Source: Pseudomonas sp. NCCP-436 (GTDB lineage Bacteria; Pseudomonadota; Gammaproteobacteria; Pseudomonadales; Pseudomonadaceae). Taken from it: DNA of 64,000 nt. The translations under genes and the position numbers were made by a program. This document shows positions 20,020 to 31,200 of this stretch, one piece after another. The DNA is taken from contig NZ_BPLZ01000003.1 of assembly GCF_019656335.1 (NCBI RefSeq), positions 1-64,000 of the forward strand, in the 5' to 3' direction. The number at the start of each line of letters is the position of its first letter. Position 1 is the first letter of the stretch. The notes under the pieces are model-generated. The model had not been told where the DNA came from. It worked only from the letters and a program-made list of their open reading frames with translations, and ran no database searches.

Positions 20020-20027
20020 GCTATGAT
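20020..20027 (+). promoter_or_regulatory. Extended -10 promoter element of sodB
   Basis: GCTATGAT preceded by TG gives an extended -10 (TGCTATGAT, from 20019) about 138 bases upstream of the sodB start, with no strong -35. The leader that follows is long enough for regulation, but I see no clear Fur box. Confidence 0.45.
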
Positions 20028-20164
20028 CCCCGTTCTGCGGCGCAAGGAGTCGGAAACTCCCGCCGCCTGCAGTCTGTAGCGGACAACCGCACGGTTCTGC
20101 TATCCCGGCCGCCCGTGATCGGCCTCATGCGCATACCGCACACGACCTGAGTAGGAGATTGACC

Positions 20165-20746
20165 ATGGCTTTTGAATTGCCGCCGCTGCCTTATGAAAAA
20201 AATGCTCTCGAGCCGCATATCTCTGCCGAGACCCTGGAATACCACCACGACAAGCACCACAACACCTATGTGGTGAACCTGAACAACCTGGTGCCAGGCA
20301 CCGAATTCGAAGGCAAGAGCCTAGAAGAGATCGTCAAGACTTCCTCGGGCGGCATTTTCAACAACGCAGCCCAGGTGTGGAACCACACCTTCTACTGGAA
20401 CTGCCTGTCGCCGAACGGCGGTGGCCAGCCTACCGGTGCTCTGGCTGACGCCATCAACGCCAAGTGGGGCTCCTTCGACAAGTTCAAGGAAGAGTTCAGC
20501 AAAGTGGCCATCGGCACCTTCGGTTCCGGCTGGGGCTGGCTGGTGAAGAAGGCCGACGGTTCTCTGGATCTGGCCAGCACCATTGGCGCCGGCTGCCCAC
20601 TGACCAGCGGTGACACCCCGCTGCTGACCTGCGATGTGTGGGAGCACGCCTACTACATCGACTACCGCAACCTGCGTCCGAAGTACGTCGAGGCGTTCTG
20701 GAACCTGGTCAACTGGGACTTCGTTGCCCAGAACTACGCGGCCTAA
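20165..20746 (+). CDS. sodB: Iron superoxide dismutase
   Basis: 193 residues. Converts superoxide to O2 and H2O2 in the cytoplasm. Metal ligands are in [29 protein letters not shown] and [13 protein letters not shown]; the [14 protein letters not shown] stretch is of the iron type. The ATG at 20165 follows AGGAGA; a TTG two codons earlier is not needed. Monocistronic, with a terminator behind. Confidence 0.97.
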   Translation: MAFELPPLPYEKNALEPHISAETLEYHHDKHHNTYVVNLNNLVPGTEFEGKSLEEIVKTSSGGIFNNAAQVWNHTFYWNCLSPNGGGQPTGALADAINAKWGSFDKFKEEFSKVAIGTFGSGWGWLVKKADGSLDLASTIGAGCPLTSGDTPLLTCDVWEHAYYIDYRNLRPKYVEAFWNLVNWDFVAQNYAA

Positions 20747-20799
20747 CTTCCGCGTTGCCTGGTCTGATCCGATCCCACCGTGGCGCCGGATCTCCCGCA

Positions 20800-20834
20800 C
20801 AATGCCCGTATCTTGCGATACGGGCATTGTCGTT
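20800..20834 (+). terminator. sodB terminator
   Basis: CAATGCCCGTATC and GATACGGGCATTG pair perfectly over 13 bases with a four-base loop, followed by TCGTTT. Located 54 bases after the sodB stop. Confidence 0.85.
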
Positions 20835-20861
20835 TCAGGCTCCGGCTCTGCTACCGGAAAA

Positions 20862-20891
20862 GAAAACGCCCCGAACTGTCGGGGCGTTTTC
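20862..20891 (-). terminator. Terminator of the glycine-zipper protein gene
   Basis: GAAAACGCCCCGA and TCGGGGCGTTTTC form a 13-base stem around ACTG, with TTTTC on either strand, so it can act in both directions. It lies 37 bases after the stop of the leftward gene at 20928. Confidence 0.85.
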
Positions 20892-20927
20892 ATTCACACC
20901 TTACACGCCAGTGGCGCACATCCCTGC

Positions 20928-21470
20928 TTACTGGGTCTGCTGCACCAGCACCAGCTCACCCTGCGCATTGACCGGAATACGCGCCCCCGGGTCACGATCC
21001 ATGCGCACGCTGCCGACCTGATCACCCAATTGGTACTTCACATCGTAGCCGACCAGCTTCTCACTGGTATCCATGACCGTGCTGCAGCGAGTCTCAGTGG
21101 TGGTATAGGTGTCACGCTGCTGCATGTTTTCCTGAATCTTGTTGCCAGCATAACCGCCGCCGACAGCGCCAGCCACGGTGGCAATCTTCTTGCCGTTGCC
21201 GCCCCCAATCTGGTTACCCAGCAGACCACCGGCAATCGCGCCGATGGCCGTACCGGCGATCTGGTGCTGATCCTTCACCGGCCGCTGACGAGTGACGGTG
21301 ACCTCTCGGCATTCCTCTCGCGGTGTCTTGATGGTTTCCTTGACCGGTTTAACCGCTAGCACCTCGGCGTACTCCGGGCCACGGTCGACCAGGCTATAGG
21401 TGGCAACAGCGCCACCTGCGGTCACACCCACAGCACCCAATACAGCGCCAACCAGCATCGATTTGTTCAT
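20928..21470 (-). CDS. Glycine-zipper 2TM domain protein
   Basis: 180 residues. An N-terminal hydrophobic segment (LVGAVLGAVGVTAGGAVATYSLV) and a central glycine zipper GTAIGAIAGGLLGNQIGGGNG...VAGAVGGGYAGNKIQE, the Rick_17kDa/SlyB-like motif found in outer-membrane-associated proteins. The C-terminal third (RDTYTTTETRCSTVMDTSEKL to RIPVNAQGELVLV) is conserved in this Pseudomonas family. AGGAGATAACACA precedes the ATG. Cell-envelope role likely, exact function unknown. Confidence 0.82.
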   Translation of the reverse strand: MNKSMLVGAVLGAVGVTAGGAVATYSLVDRGPEYAEVLAVKPVKETIKTPREECREVTVTRQRPVKDQHQIAGTAIGAIAGGLLGNQIGGGNGKKIATVAGAVGGGYAGNKIQENMQQRDTYTTTETRCSTVMDTSEKLVGYDVKYQLGDQVGSVRMDRDPGARIPVNAQGELVLVQQTQ

Positions 21471-21522
21471 TGTGTTATCTCCTGCATATGGCACATGCGC
21501 CTTTCATGCAGCCTCAGACAAC

Positions 21523-21558
21523 AAAAAGCCGCGGCAGGTTCTACTCCACCGCGGCTTT
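21523..21558 (-). terminator. Terminator of the secDF operon
   Basis: AAAGCCGCGG and CCGCGGCTTT pair around a 14-base loop, and on the minus strand the stem is followed by five T. It lies 30 bases past the secF stop. Confidence 0.8.
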
Positions 21559-21587
21559 GAAGTCTGTTCATGACCTGTATCACAGAG

Positions 21588-22505
21588 TCATGGACGACCG
21601 TCGTCACCCTCTGCCTCAACCGCCGGCGGGATCAGATCCTCGACACCCAGCTTGAGCCAGATCAGCACCACAGCACCGATGTAGACCGAAGAGTAGGTAC
21701 CAACCACCACACCGACCAGCAGGGTCAGGGCGAATGCTGCCAGCACGTCGCCACCGAACACCAGCAGAGCAATCAACGCCAGGGCGGTGGACAACGACGT
21801 CGCGATGGTACGCAGCAGCGTCTGGGTCACGGAGATATCGATGTTCTCCTCCAGGCCGGTCTTGCGCAGCATGCGGAAGTTTTCGCGAATGCGGTCATAG
21901 ATGATGATGGTGTCGTTGAGTGAGTAACCGATCATCGCCAGCACCGCCGCCAGCACGGTCAGGTCGAAAGGCACCTGGAAGAATGCCAGCACACCCAGCG
22001 TGATCACCACGTCATGCGCCAGCGAGGCGACTGCGCCGACACCGAACTTCCACTGGAAGCGGAAAGCCAGGTACAGCAGGATGCCGCCGAGCGCCAGCAG
22101 CATGGCCAGGCCACCCTGATCGCGCAGTTCCTCACCCACCTGCGGGCCGACGAACTCCACACGCTTGAGCTCGAAGCGGGTATCCACATCGATCTTGCGC
22201 AGCGCCTCGGCCACCAGGTTGCCAAGCTGCGGGTCATCACCGGCCAAACGGATCAGCACGTCGGTGGTGGCACCAAAGCTCTGCACCACGGCATCGTTAT
22301 AGCCGGCCTCCCCTAGCTCCTGCTTGATCCGCTCGAGATCGGCCGGCTGCTCGTACTGCAGCTCAATAAGCGTACCTCCGGTGAAGTCCAGGCCAAAGTT
22401 CAACCCCTTGGAAAACAGGGCTCCCAGGCCGACCAGGGTCAGTAGCACGGTAATGGCGAACGCAATGTTGCGGATCGCCATGAAACGAATAGTTGACTTG
22501 ATCAT
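21588..22505 (-). CDS. secF: Protein translocase subunit SecF
   Basis: 305 residues with six membrane spans and one periplasmic loop. GLNFGLDFTGGTLIELQYEQ after the first span and the ALIALLVFGGDVLAAF region near the end are characteristic. SecF forms with SecD and YajC the complex that uses proton-motive force to pull proteins through SecYEG. The ATG at 22505 has GAGG upstream, eight bases after the secD stop. Confidence 0.97.
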   Translation of the reverse strand: MIKSTIRFMAIRNIAFAITVLLTLVGLGALFSKGLNFGLDFTGGTLIELQYEQPADLERIKQELGEAGYNDAVVQSFGATTDVLIRLAGDDPQLGNLVAEALRKIDVDTRFELKRVEFVGPQVGEELRDQGGLAMLLALGGILLYLAFRFQWKFGVGAVASLAHDVVITLGVLAFFQVPFDLTVLAAVLAMIGYSLNDTIIIYDRIRENFRMLRKTGLEENIDISVTQTLLRTIATSLSTALALIALLVFGGDVLAAFALTLLVGVVVGTYSSVYIGAVVLIWLKLGVEDLIPPAVEAEGDDGRP

Positions 22506-22513
22506 GGCTTGCC

Positions 22514-24382
22514 TCAGATCCACAGCTTCTTGAAGTCACGGCCACCGAAGATCAGGTTGACCATGCCGCGGGTAAACATGATGGCTGTGAACATCGAGGT
22601 GATGATCCCGAGGGACATGGTCACCGCGAAGCCCTTGACCGGCCCGGAGCCCATGGCGAACAGGATGCCGCCGACCAGCAATGTGGTCAGGTTACTGTCG
22701 AGAATCGCCGTGTAGGCACGGTCGAAGCCCTCGTGAATGGCACGCTGCACCGACAAGCCGTTGCCCAGCTCCTCACGTATCCGTGAGTAGATGAGCACGT
22801 TGGCGTCCACCGCCATACCCAGGGTCAGCACGATACCGGCGATACCCGGCAAGGTCAGCGTGGCACCGATGGCCGACATCAGCCCCACCAGCAGCACCAG
22901 GTTGAACGCCAGCGCCACGGTGGCCAGTACACCGAAGAAGCGGTAGATCAGGATCATGAAGATGGCCACGAACACCATCGCCCACTCGGTCGACTGGATG
23001 CCCTTGGCGATGTTTTCCGCCCCCAGACTCGGACCAATAGTGCGTTCCTCGGCGAAGTACATCGGCGCGGCCAGGCCACCGGCACGCAACAGCAGAGCCA
23101 GCTCGGAGGACTCGCCCTGACCGTTGAGACCGGTGATGCGGAACTGGCTACCCAGCGGCGACTGGATGGTCGCCAAGCTGATGATCTTCTTCTCCTCGAC
23201 GAACGAGGAAACCACCACTTCCTGCTCGACACCGTCCACGGTCTGGCGCACATAGCGGGTCACCGGCTTCTGCTCGATGAAAACCACCGCCATACTGCGT
23301 CCAACGTTGTTGCGGGTGGCCCGGTTCATCAACTCGCCGCCATGGCCGTCGAGACGAATATTGACCTGCGGACGACCGTTTTCGTCGTAGCTGGCCTGGG
23401 CGTCAGTGACCGAGTCACCAGTGATGATCAGCTCACGCTCAAGCTGTACCGGTGGACGCCCTTCCTCGCGGAAGCCAAAGGTCTCGGTAGCGGCACGCGG
23501 CGCATCGAATTCAGCCTGCAGGCGGAACTCCAGGTTGGCAGTCTTGCCGAGAATTCGCTTGGCCTCAGCGGTGTCCTGCACACCCGGCAGCTCGACCACG
23601 ATACGGTTGGCGCCCTGGCGCTGCACCAGCGGCTCGGCTACGCCCAGTTCGTTGACACGGTTACGTACAGTGGTCAGGTTCTGACGGATCGAGTATTCGC
23701 GAATCTCGCTGATCTTCGCCTGGGTCAATGCCAACTGCAGTACCTGCTGACCACCGCGCGTCACGGTGCTCAGCTCGAAATCGGTGAAATCCTTGCGGAT
23801 CAGGCGCTGAGCCTTCTCCAGAGCCTCGCTGTCGGCAAAGCCCAGCTGAATGCGGCCATCCTGCTCAGGCATGCTGCGGTAGCGCACACGCTCCTTGCGC
23901 AGCAGGGTCTTGATCTCGCCTTCGTAAACCTTGCGGCGCACGTCCAGCGCCTTGTCCATGTCCACCTCCAGCAGGAAGTGCACGCCACCGGACAGGTCGA
24001 GGCCAAGCTTCATCGGGCTGGCGCCAAGTTTGCGCAGCCATTCGGGCGTGGTCTGCGCCAGGTTCAGCGCCACCACATAGTCGTCACCCATGGTCCGGCG
24101 CACGATGTCCTTGCCCGGTAACTGATCGTCCTGACGGGTCAGGCGGATCAGGCCGCCACGGCCGCGCTCGTCGACGCTGGTTGCTTTAACCGCGATGCCA
24201 GCGTCCTGCAACGTCTTGGCGGCACGATCCAGATCAGCCTGTTCGATGGTCAGAGCACTGCTACTGCCGCTGATCTGAATAGCCGGATCGTCCGGGTAGA
24301 GATTGGGAATGGAATAAACCAGGCCAACGGCCAGCACGGCCAGAATCAGCAGGTATTTCCACAGGGGGTATTTGTTGAGCAT
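22514..24382 (-). CDS. secD: Protein translocase subunit SecD
   Basis: 622 residues: first span YLLILAVLAVGLVYSIPNLY, large periplasmic part with LGLDLSGGVHFLLEVD, and five C-terminal spans including GMAVDANVLIYSRIREEL. Residues 130-240 add the extended P1 head domain normal for proteobacteria. It lies between yajC and secF in the usual order. Confidence 0.98.
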   Translation of the reverse strand: MLNKYPLWKYLLILAVLAVGLVYSIPNLYPDDPAIQISGSSSALTIEQADLDRAAKTLQDAGIAVKATSVDERGRGGLIRLTRQDDQLPGKDIVRRTMGDDYVVALNLAQTTPEWLRKLGASPMKLGLDLSGGVHFLLEVDMDKALDVRRKVYEGEIKTLLRKERVRYRSMPEQDGRIQLGFADSEALEKAQRLIRKDFTDFELSTVTRGGQQVLQLALTQAKISEIREYSIRQNLTTVRNRVNELGVAEPLVQRQGANRIVVELPGVQDTAEAKRILGKTANLEFRLQAEFDAPRAATETFGFREEGRPPVQLERELIITGDSVTDAQASYDENGRPQVNIRLDGHGGELMNRATRNNVGRSMAVVFIEQKPVTRYVRQTVDGVEQEVVVSSFVEEKKIISLATIQSPLGSQFRITGLNGQGESSELALLLRAGGLAAPMYFAEERTIGPSLGAENIAKGIQSTEWAMVFVAIFMILIYRFFGVLATVALAFNLVLLVGLMSAIGATLTLPGIAGIVLTLGMAVDANVLIYSRIREELGNGLSVQRAIHEGFDRAYTAILDSNLTTLLVGGILFAMGSGPVKGFAVTMSLGIITSMFTAIMFTRGMVNLIFGGRDFKKLWI

Positions 24383-24451
24383 GAATCAAGCCACCCGCTT
24401 ATGACGCGGGGCGCTAATTTGCGCCCCGCCGATGGAAAAACTAAGAGCCGC

Positions 24452-24784
24452 TCAGATGGCTTTCAGCGTACCCTTGGGCAGAGCTGCTGCAACAGCCTGC
24501 TTCTGGAACTTCAGCTCGACATTGTCGGAAACTTCGACCACGACGAAGTCATCGGTCACCTTGGTCACCTTGCCGGCGATGCCGCCGCTGGTCACCACCT
24601 CGTCGCCCTTCTGCAGGCCGCCGATCAGGTTTTTGTGCTCTTTGGCACGCTTGGCCTGCGGACGCCAGATCATCAGATAGAAGATGACCAGGAAACCGAT
24701 CAGGAAGACCCACTCGAAGCCACTGCCAGCAGGGCCGGCAGCCGCGGCGGTGTCGGCATAGGCGGCTGGGATGAAAAAGCTCAT
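24452..24784 (-). CDS. yajC: Preprotein translocase subunit YajC
   Basis: 110 residues with one membrane span (WVFLIGFLVIFYLMIWRPQ) and a basic cytoplasmic tail with the GDEVVTSGGIAGKVTKV motif. Small accessory partner of SecDF. 44 bases after tgt, in the canonical tgt-yajC-secD-secF order. Confidence 0.96.
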   Translation of the reverse strand: MSFFIPAAYADTAAAAGPAGSGFEWVFLIGFLVIFYLMIWRPQAKRAKEHKNLIGGLQKGDEVVTSGGIAGKVTKVTDDFVVVEVSDNVELKFQKQAVAAALPKGTLKAI

Positions 24785-24828
24785 AGAACAACTCCTGTTG
24801 TAAAACTCGGATTTAAAGAGATGTCATC

Positions 24829-27008
<2,180 letters not shown>

Positions 27009-27077
27009 GAATGAGGCAGCTGTTGTGCAGGGCGGCAAAGCTTACCGGAATTCCCATGAACTGACCACGCGCGACAA

Positions 27078-27106
27078 TTGACCGGATCAGAGCTCCCCCC
27101 TATACT
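27078..27106 (+). promoter_or_regulatory. Promoter of tRNA-Leu
   Basis: TTGACC (27078-27083), 17-base spacer, TATACT (27101-27106), followed by a GC-rich discriminator GCGCCGCC. Near-consensus sigma-70 promoter 14 bases upstream of the tRNA. Confidence 0.88.
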
Positions 27107-27119
27107 GCGCCGCCATCGT

Positions 27120-27204
27120 GCCCCGGTGGCGGAATCGGTAGACGCGGCGGATTCAAAATCCGTTTTCGAAAGGAGTGGGAGTTCGAGTCTCCCCCGGGGC
27201 ACCA
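27120..27204 (+). tRNA. tRNA-Leu (anticodon CAA)
   Basis: 85 bases with encoded CCA. Acceptor GCCCCGG pairs with CCGGGGC; anticodon arm GCGGA-TTCAAAA-TCCGT gives CAA, reading UUG; a class II variable arm and the TTCGAGT T-loop are present. Confidence 0.96.
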
Positions 27205-27215
27205 CGAAACAAACG

Positions 27216-27242
27216 AAAGGCCTTGATCATCAAGGCCTTTTT
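27216..27242 (+). terminator. tRNA-Leu terminator
   Basis: AAAGGCCTTG-ATCAT-CAAGGCCTTT followed by TT, 11 bases after the tRNA. Confidence 0.9.
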
Positions 27243-27612
27243 CGTGCCCGGCACATTTTGCACATTGCCTCTCTGCAGGCGGTCATCCTGCGGTTCCGCC
27301 CCTTCTGCTTGCCCCTCCCTGGAACGAGCGGATCGATTGTTGCAAACAGGTTGCAGCCCCCCCCTGTGTTAATCACCGAAGCCCGCATGAGCGCTGGCCG
27401 GAAAGCGCATCAGCGGGGGTTGGCAATTGCGTAAAAGTTAGCGTAGAGTGGCCCAACTGTTTGCATGGGTCGCCGTGAATCGTGACTCTGGTGCAGCAGA
27501 TCATCAAGATCCGCTACATCCCGTTCGACTTCTATTACTCCTTGCAACCAGTTTCAGCCCTTCGGCAAGTAGGCTGGAGGCTGTCATCAACTCTAGTTTC
27601 AAGGAAAAAGAC
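27243..27612 (+). promoter_or_regulatory. Leader and promoter region of the cold-shock gene
   Basis: No gene is supported in these 370 bases. TTGGCA (27420-27425), 18-base spacer and TAGAGT (27444-27449) form a possible promoter, which would leave a leader of about 155 bases before the cold-shock start. Long leaders are normal for CspA-type genes, where they sense temperature. An AAGGA ribosome site ends it. Confidence 0.5.
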
Positions 27613-27825
27613 ATGTCGAATCGTCAGAACGGTACCGTCAAGTGGTTTAACGACGAGAAAGGTTTTGGTTTTATCACTCCCGAGAGCGGTCCGGATCTGT
27701 TCGTGCACTTCCGCGCGATCGAAGGCAACGGCTTCAAGAGCCTGAAAGAAGGCCAGAAAGTCAGCTTCATCGCCGTGCAAGGTCAGAAAGGCATGCAGGC
27801 CGACCAGGTTCAGATCCTGGGCTAA
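27613..27825 (+). CDS. Cold-shock protein, CspA family
   Basis: 70 residues, single cold-shock domain: [16 protein letters not shown] carries RNP1 and [11 protein letters not shown]2. Acts as an RNA chaperone. It differs from the other cold-shock protein in the window (11916) mainly in the C-terminal half. AAGGA lies 12 bases before the ATG. Confidence 0.95.
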   Translation: MSNRQNGTVKWFNDEKGFGFITPESGPDLFVHFRAIEGNGFKSLKEGQKVSFIAVQGQKGMQADQVQILG

Positions 27826-27839
27826 TCGCCGCCATTCTG

Positions 27840-27869
27840 AAAACCCCTGATTTTTATCAGGGGTTTTTT
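27840..27869 (+). terminator. Cold-shock gene terminator
   Basis: AAAACCCCTGA and TCAGGGG followed by six T; strong intrinsic terminator 15 bases past the stop. Confidence 0.92.
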
Positions 27870-27926
27870 ATGCCCGCAGAAAAGTCGCCGTTAGAATAGG
27901 CGCTTCATCGTCACAGCGAGTCCATC

Positions 27927-28424
27927 ATGCCGAAACACCAGCTACGCCCGGCAGGCGATTTTCCTGCTGCCGGACTGTTCCGCCGCCTGGCTGCCATGTT
28001 CTACGACTTCCTGCTCTGTGTGGCTTTGATCATGGTAATCACGCTGATCTACCAGCAGGGCATCCTGCGCCTGATTCACGGCGGCGATACCCTGCTGGCG
28101 ATGTCCGAGGCAGGTGCGCTGGACAATGACCCGGTACTGGCCAGCCTGCTACTGCTGAGCCTGTTTGCCTTCTTCGCCAAGTTCTGGACGCATAATGGTC
28201 AAACGCTGGGCATGCAGGTATGGGGGCTGCGCGTGCAGAACACCGACGGCAGCGCTCTCGACCTCTGGCAGGCCCTGTTACGCTTCGTGGTCGCCATAGG
28301 CTCCTGGCTGTTTGCCGGCCTGGGCTTTCTCTGGATGCTGTGGGATCGGCGTAAGCGCACCTGGCATGACATCTACTCCGACAGCATCGTCGTGCAACTG
28401 CCGAAGAACGTTCACAAGAAGTAA
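27927..28424 (+). CDS. RDD family membrane protein
   Basis: 165 residues. Three to four membrane spans (FYDFLLCVALIMVITLIY, LASLLLLSLFAFFAKFW, FVVAIGSWLFAGLGFLWML) and the RDD-type elements: Arg in LFRRLAAMFYDF, and TLGMQVWGLRVQNTDG followed by DRRKRTWHDIYSDSIVV. The family is poorly understood; members have been linked to ion exchange. Ends 41 bases from the convergent regulator gene. Confidence 0.85.
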   Translation: MPKHQLRPAGDFPAAGLFRRLAAMFYDFLLCVALIMVITLIYQQGILRLIHGGDTLLAMSEAGALDNDPVLASLLLLSLFAFFAKFWTHNGQTLGMQVWGLRVQNTDGSALDLWQALLRFVVAIGSWLFAGLGFLWMLWDRRKRTWHDIYSDSIVVQLPKNVHKK

Positions 28425-28465
28425 ACCGCAGCGCTCCGTACGCCTGGCGAGGATTCCATTCCGGA

Positions 28466-29443
28466 TCAGCGCGGGCGAACGGCGAAGCGCCGCCGATACT
28501 CGCCAGGAGACAAGCCGACCAGACGCATGAACACCTTGCGAAAGGCGCTTGTGTCGCGATAGCCCACCTGCCAGGCGATCTGATCGATGCTGTCGCGACT
28601 GAATTCCAGCAGCTCTCTAGCCCGGGTAACCCGCACCTGCTGGCAGTACTCCGTAGGCCGCAAGCCGGTAGCCGCACGAAAGCGCCGCAGAAAGGTACGC
28701 TCTCCCAGACCAACTTTGGCCGCCATTTCTGCCAGGCTAGCCTCGGCCAGCGCTGCCCCCTGCAGCCAGTGCTGAACACTCAGCACCGCCGCATCACCAT
28801 GGTCGAAACTGGGCAAGAAACTGCTGAACTGGCGCTGCGACTGTCGATTCAGATCCACCACCAGATAACGCGCGGTTTCCGCCGAAATGGTTGGTCCGAG
28901 CAGACGCGTTACCAGCGCCAGTCCGAGATCCGTCCAGGCCATCAGACCGCCAGCAGTGATCAGATCGCCATCATCGATCACCATGCGCTCGGGCAGTAGC
29001 CGCACACGAGGATGCCGTTGCGCCAGCTCGGTTGCCAGCGCCCAATGAGTCGTCACCGTGCGCCCATCCAGCAAACCTGCTTCGGCCAGGGGAAAGGCGC
29101 CAGCACAGACCGAAGCCAGCGTCACGCCAGATCGGTGCAAACGCTGCAGCCAGAGTCCGTAGCAGGACGGCAGACGATAGTCACTATTAGTTTCCAGGCT
29201 GGGCGGCACAATCACTACCTGTGGCAGCGCCTCGCCATCAAGCCCCGAATCCCCCTGAACACGTCGCAGGCTGCCCGCCTCGTCAGCCTGCCAGTGACTG
29301 GTGCACAGTCGCTGCAGCCCTTCGCGCCCCTGTCTAGCAGCCATGCGATTGGCCACCTCAAACAGATCTTCCAACCCGTAGACGGCAGCACGCTGCACGC
29401 CGGGATACAGCAACAGACCAATCTCAAGGCAATGCCCGCTCAT
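28466..29443 (-). CDS. GlxA-type AraC regulator with DJ-1/PfpI domain
   Basis: 325 residues. Residues 5-190 form a class I amidotransferase-like (DJ-1/PfpI) domain, with the Cys in LASVCAGAFPLAEAGLL and the later HWALATELAQRHP; residues 225-325 are an AraC DNA-binding domain (LAEMAAKVGLGERTFLRRFRAATG, IAWQVGYRDTSAFRKVF). The start at 29443 has GGGGA eleven bases upstream. Divergent from the cysteine hydrolase gene, which it may control; related regulators govern amine and arginine catabolism. Confidence 0.87.
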   Translation of the reverse strand: MSGHCLEIGLLLYPGVQRAAVYGLEDLFEVANRMAARQGREGLQRLCTSHWQADEAGSLRRVQGDSGLDGEALPQVVIVPPSLETNSDYRLPSCYGLWLQRLHRSGVTLASVCAGAFPLAEAGLLDGRTVTTHWALATELAQRHPRVRLLPERMVIDDGDLITAGGLMAWTDLGLALVTRLLGPTISAETARYLVVDLNRQSQRQFSSFLPSFDHGDAAVLSVQHWLQGAALAEASLAEMAAKVGLGERTFLRRFRAATGLRPTEYCQQVRVTRARELLEFSRDSIDQIAWQVGYRDTSAFRKVFMRLVGLSPGEYRRRFAVRPR

Positions 29444-29538
29444 TGTCAGTTTTTCCCCGCAAATTGTCAGCCACGCCCATCCCGGCAAGCGCTCCAGGGC
29501 GCTATGGTGGGCGCCAATTTCATCCCATGGAGACTCTC

Positions 29539-30087
29539 ATGAGCAAGCGTGCCCTAATCCTGATCGATATCCAGAACGACTATTTCAGCGCCGGCAAATG
29601 GCCGTTGCACGAAATGGAGGCCGCCGCCGCCAATGCCGCACGTATCCTCCACGCAGCTCGCCGAGAAGGCGATCGGGTAATCCACGTGCGTCATGAATTC
29701 CAGAGCGAAGACGCGCCTTTCTTCACTCCGGGCTCCGAGGGCGCTCGCCTGCATGCCAGTGTTCAGCCACTGGAGAGCGAGCCGGTAGTGCTCAAGCATA
29801 AAGTCAATGCCTTCCTCGATACGGAATTGAAATCCCTGCTGGATGAAGCAGGCATCGAGCAGGTGACACTGGTCGGCGCCATGAGCCACATGTGTATCGA
29901 TGCCGCCGCCCGCGCCAGTAGCGACCTCGGTTATGCCACCACGGTAGTACACGATGCCTGTGCGACCCGCGACCAGGAGTTCGGCGGCCAGGTGATTGCA
30001 GCGCCGCAAGTACACGCCGCCTACATGGCCTCGCTGGCCTTCGCCTACGCCAAGCTGCTGTCCACCGAACAGTACCTGGCCGGCTGA
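29539..30087 (+). CDS. Isochorismatase-family cysteine hydrolase
   Basis: 182 residues. The Asp-Lys-Cys triad can be placed: Asp10 in LILIDIQNDYF, a Lys in VVLKHKVNAF (86 or 88) and Cys119 in GAMSHMCIDAAARA. Such enzymes hydrolyse small amides or isochorismate; substrate unknown. GGAG precedes the ATG. A frame extending upstream to 29443 overlaps the promoter region and is not credible. It lies 96 bases from the divergent GlxA-type regulator. Confidence 0.88.
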   Translation: MSKRALILIDIQNDYFSAGKWPLHEMEAAAANAARILHAARREGDRVIHVRHEFQSEDAPFFTPGSEGARLHASVQPLESEPVVLKHKVNAFLDTELKSLLDEAGIEQVTLVGAMSHMCIDAAARASSDLGYATTVVHDACATRDQEFGGQVIAAPQVHAAYMASLAFAYAKLLSTEQYLAG

Positions 30088-31200
30088 TCAGCCAGCGCCA
30101 AAACGCGCCAGCTGCATCTCGCGCAGCCGGCTTAAGGTGCGGCGGAAAGGAAATTCGAGGTAGCCCTGGGTGTACAGATCTTCCAGCGCGACCTCGGCCT
30201 GAATGTACAGCGGTACGCGCCGGTCATAGCACTCATCGACAAGGGCAATGAAGCGGCGCACCGCATCGTCATGAGGTGCCAGAGCTGGCAACTGGCGATC
30301 CCCCGCATCGACCCGCCGAACACCATCTTCGGTGCCGCGGGCGATACGCCCTTCACGCTGCGCACCACCAAGACGCGGCACCTCGTCCAGCAGGATGGCC
30401 GGGAAACGCTCGCATAATTCGATAAAGTCGGGAGCCGCCAGTGGCTGTTCGCAAAGGTCGGCAAAACGGCACCACAGCGCCGCATCACTGAAGCCCCGGA
30501 TCTCGATACGGCGCCGGGCAAGTTCAAGTACGCCGCGACTCACTTCGCGCCCGTCATTCAGATGAGCAAAGAGCTCGCCTAGCGCCGCCGGCTGCCGCAC
30601 CCAGTAGCGAGGCGCCTGCAACCCCGGGTGTAACCGGTGATCCTGCTCGCCATCTACCGCCACCACCTGCATGTGCTGCTGCAGTGCGGCTATGGCCGGC
30701 AGAAAGCGTTCACGGTTGTAGCCTCCGGCATACAACTGTTCCGGCGGCTGGTTGGACGTCGCCACCAGTACCACGCCCTGCGCCACAACCCGACTGAGCA
30801 GCGGCCCAAGCAACATGGCGTCGCCGATATCGCTGACGAACAGCTCGTCGAAGCACAGCACACGCAGCTCGCGACCCAGCTCTTCGGCCAGCAGGCGCAG
30901 TGGATCCGGATTGCCACTGAGCTGGAACTGTCGCCGATGCACCCACTGCATGAAGTGGTGAAAGTGCTGGCGGCGCGCTGGTACACGCAGCGTTCCGTAG
31001 AAACTGTCCATCAACCAGGTCTTGCCACGTCCTACCGGCCCCCAGAGGTAGATACCCTGTGTCCGCTCGCCACGCTGGATGGCTGTGTGACAGCGTTGCA
31101 GTGCTTCCACGGCCTGCTGCTGCGCCACATCAGCGACAAAGCCGCTGGTCAGCGCAAGCTCGTAGGCAGCACGCGGATCCGCTGGCTGCTGTGTCGTCAA
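30088..31200 (-). CDS. AFG1/ZapE-family ATPase
   Basis: 370 residues with a TTG start whose TTGA overlaps the stop of the nitrilase gene. P-loop GPVGRGKTWLMDSFYGTL near residue 55-70, Walker B LRVLCFDELFVSDIGDAMLL, sensor VVLVATSNQPPEQLYAGGYNRERFLP, and the family's C-terminal YDRRVPLYIQAEVALEDLY. ZapE acts at the division site in E. coli, AFG1 in mitochondrial quality control. It differs from the ZapE I remember in Pseudomonas in its N-terminus, so it is probably a second paralogue with its own task tied to its operon. Confidence 0.85.
   Translation of the reverse strand: MTTQQPADPRAAYELALTSGFVADVAQQQAVEALQRCHTAIQRGERTQGIYLWGPVGRGKTWLMDSFYGTLRVPARRQHFHHFMQWVHRRQFQLSGNPDPLRLLAEELGRELRVLCFDELFVSDIGDAMLLGPLLSRVVAQGVVLVATSNQPPEQLYAGGYNRERFLPAIAALQQHMQVVAVDGEQDHRLHPGLQAPRYWVRQPAALGELFAHLNDGREVSRGVLELARRRIEIRGFSDAALWCRFADLCEQPLAAPDFIELCERFPAILLDEVPRLGGAQREGRIARGTEDGVRRVDAGDRQLPALAPHDDAVRRFIALVDECYDRRVPLYIQAEVALEDLYTQGYLEFPFRRTLSRLREMQLARFGAG

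Noticed and set aside
29443-29538. Upstream extension of the cysteine hydrolase gene
   Set aside because: A good GGAG site and the family's normal start are at 29539; the extension covers the divergent promoter region.
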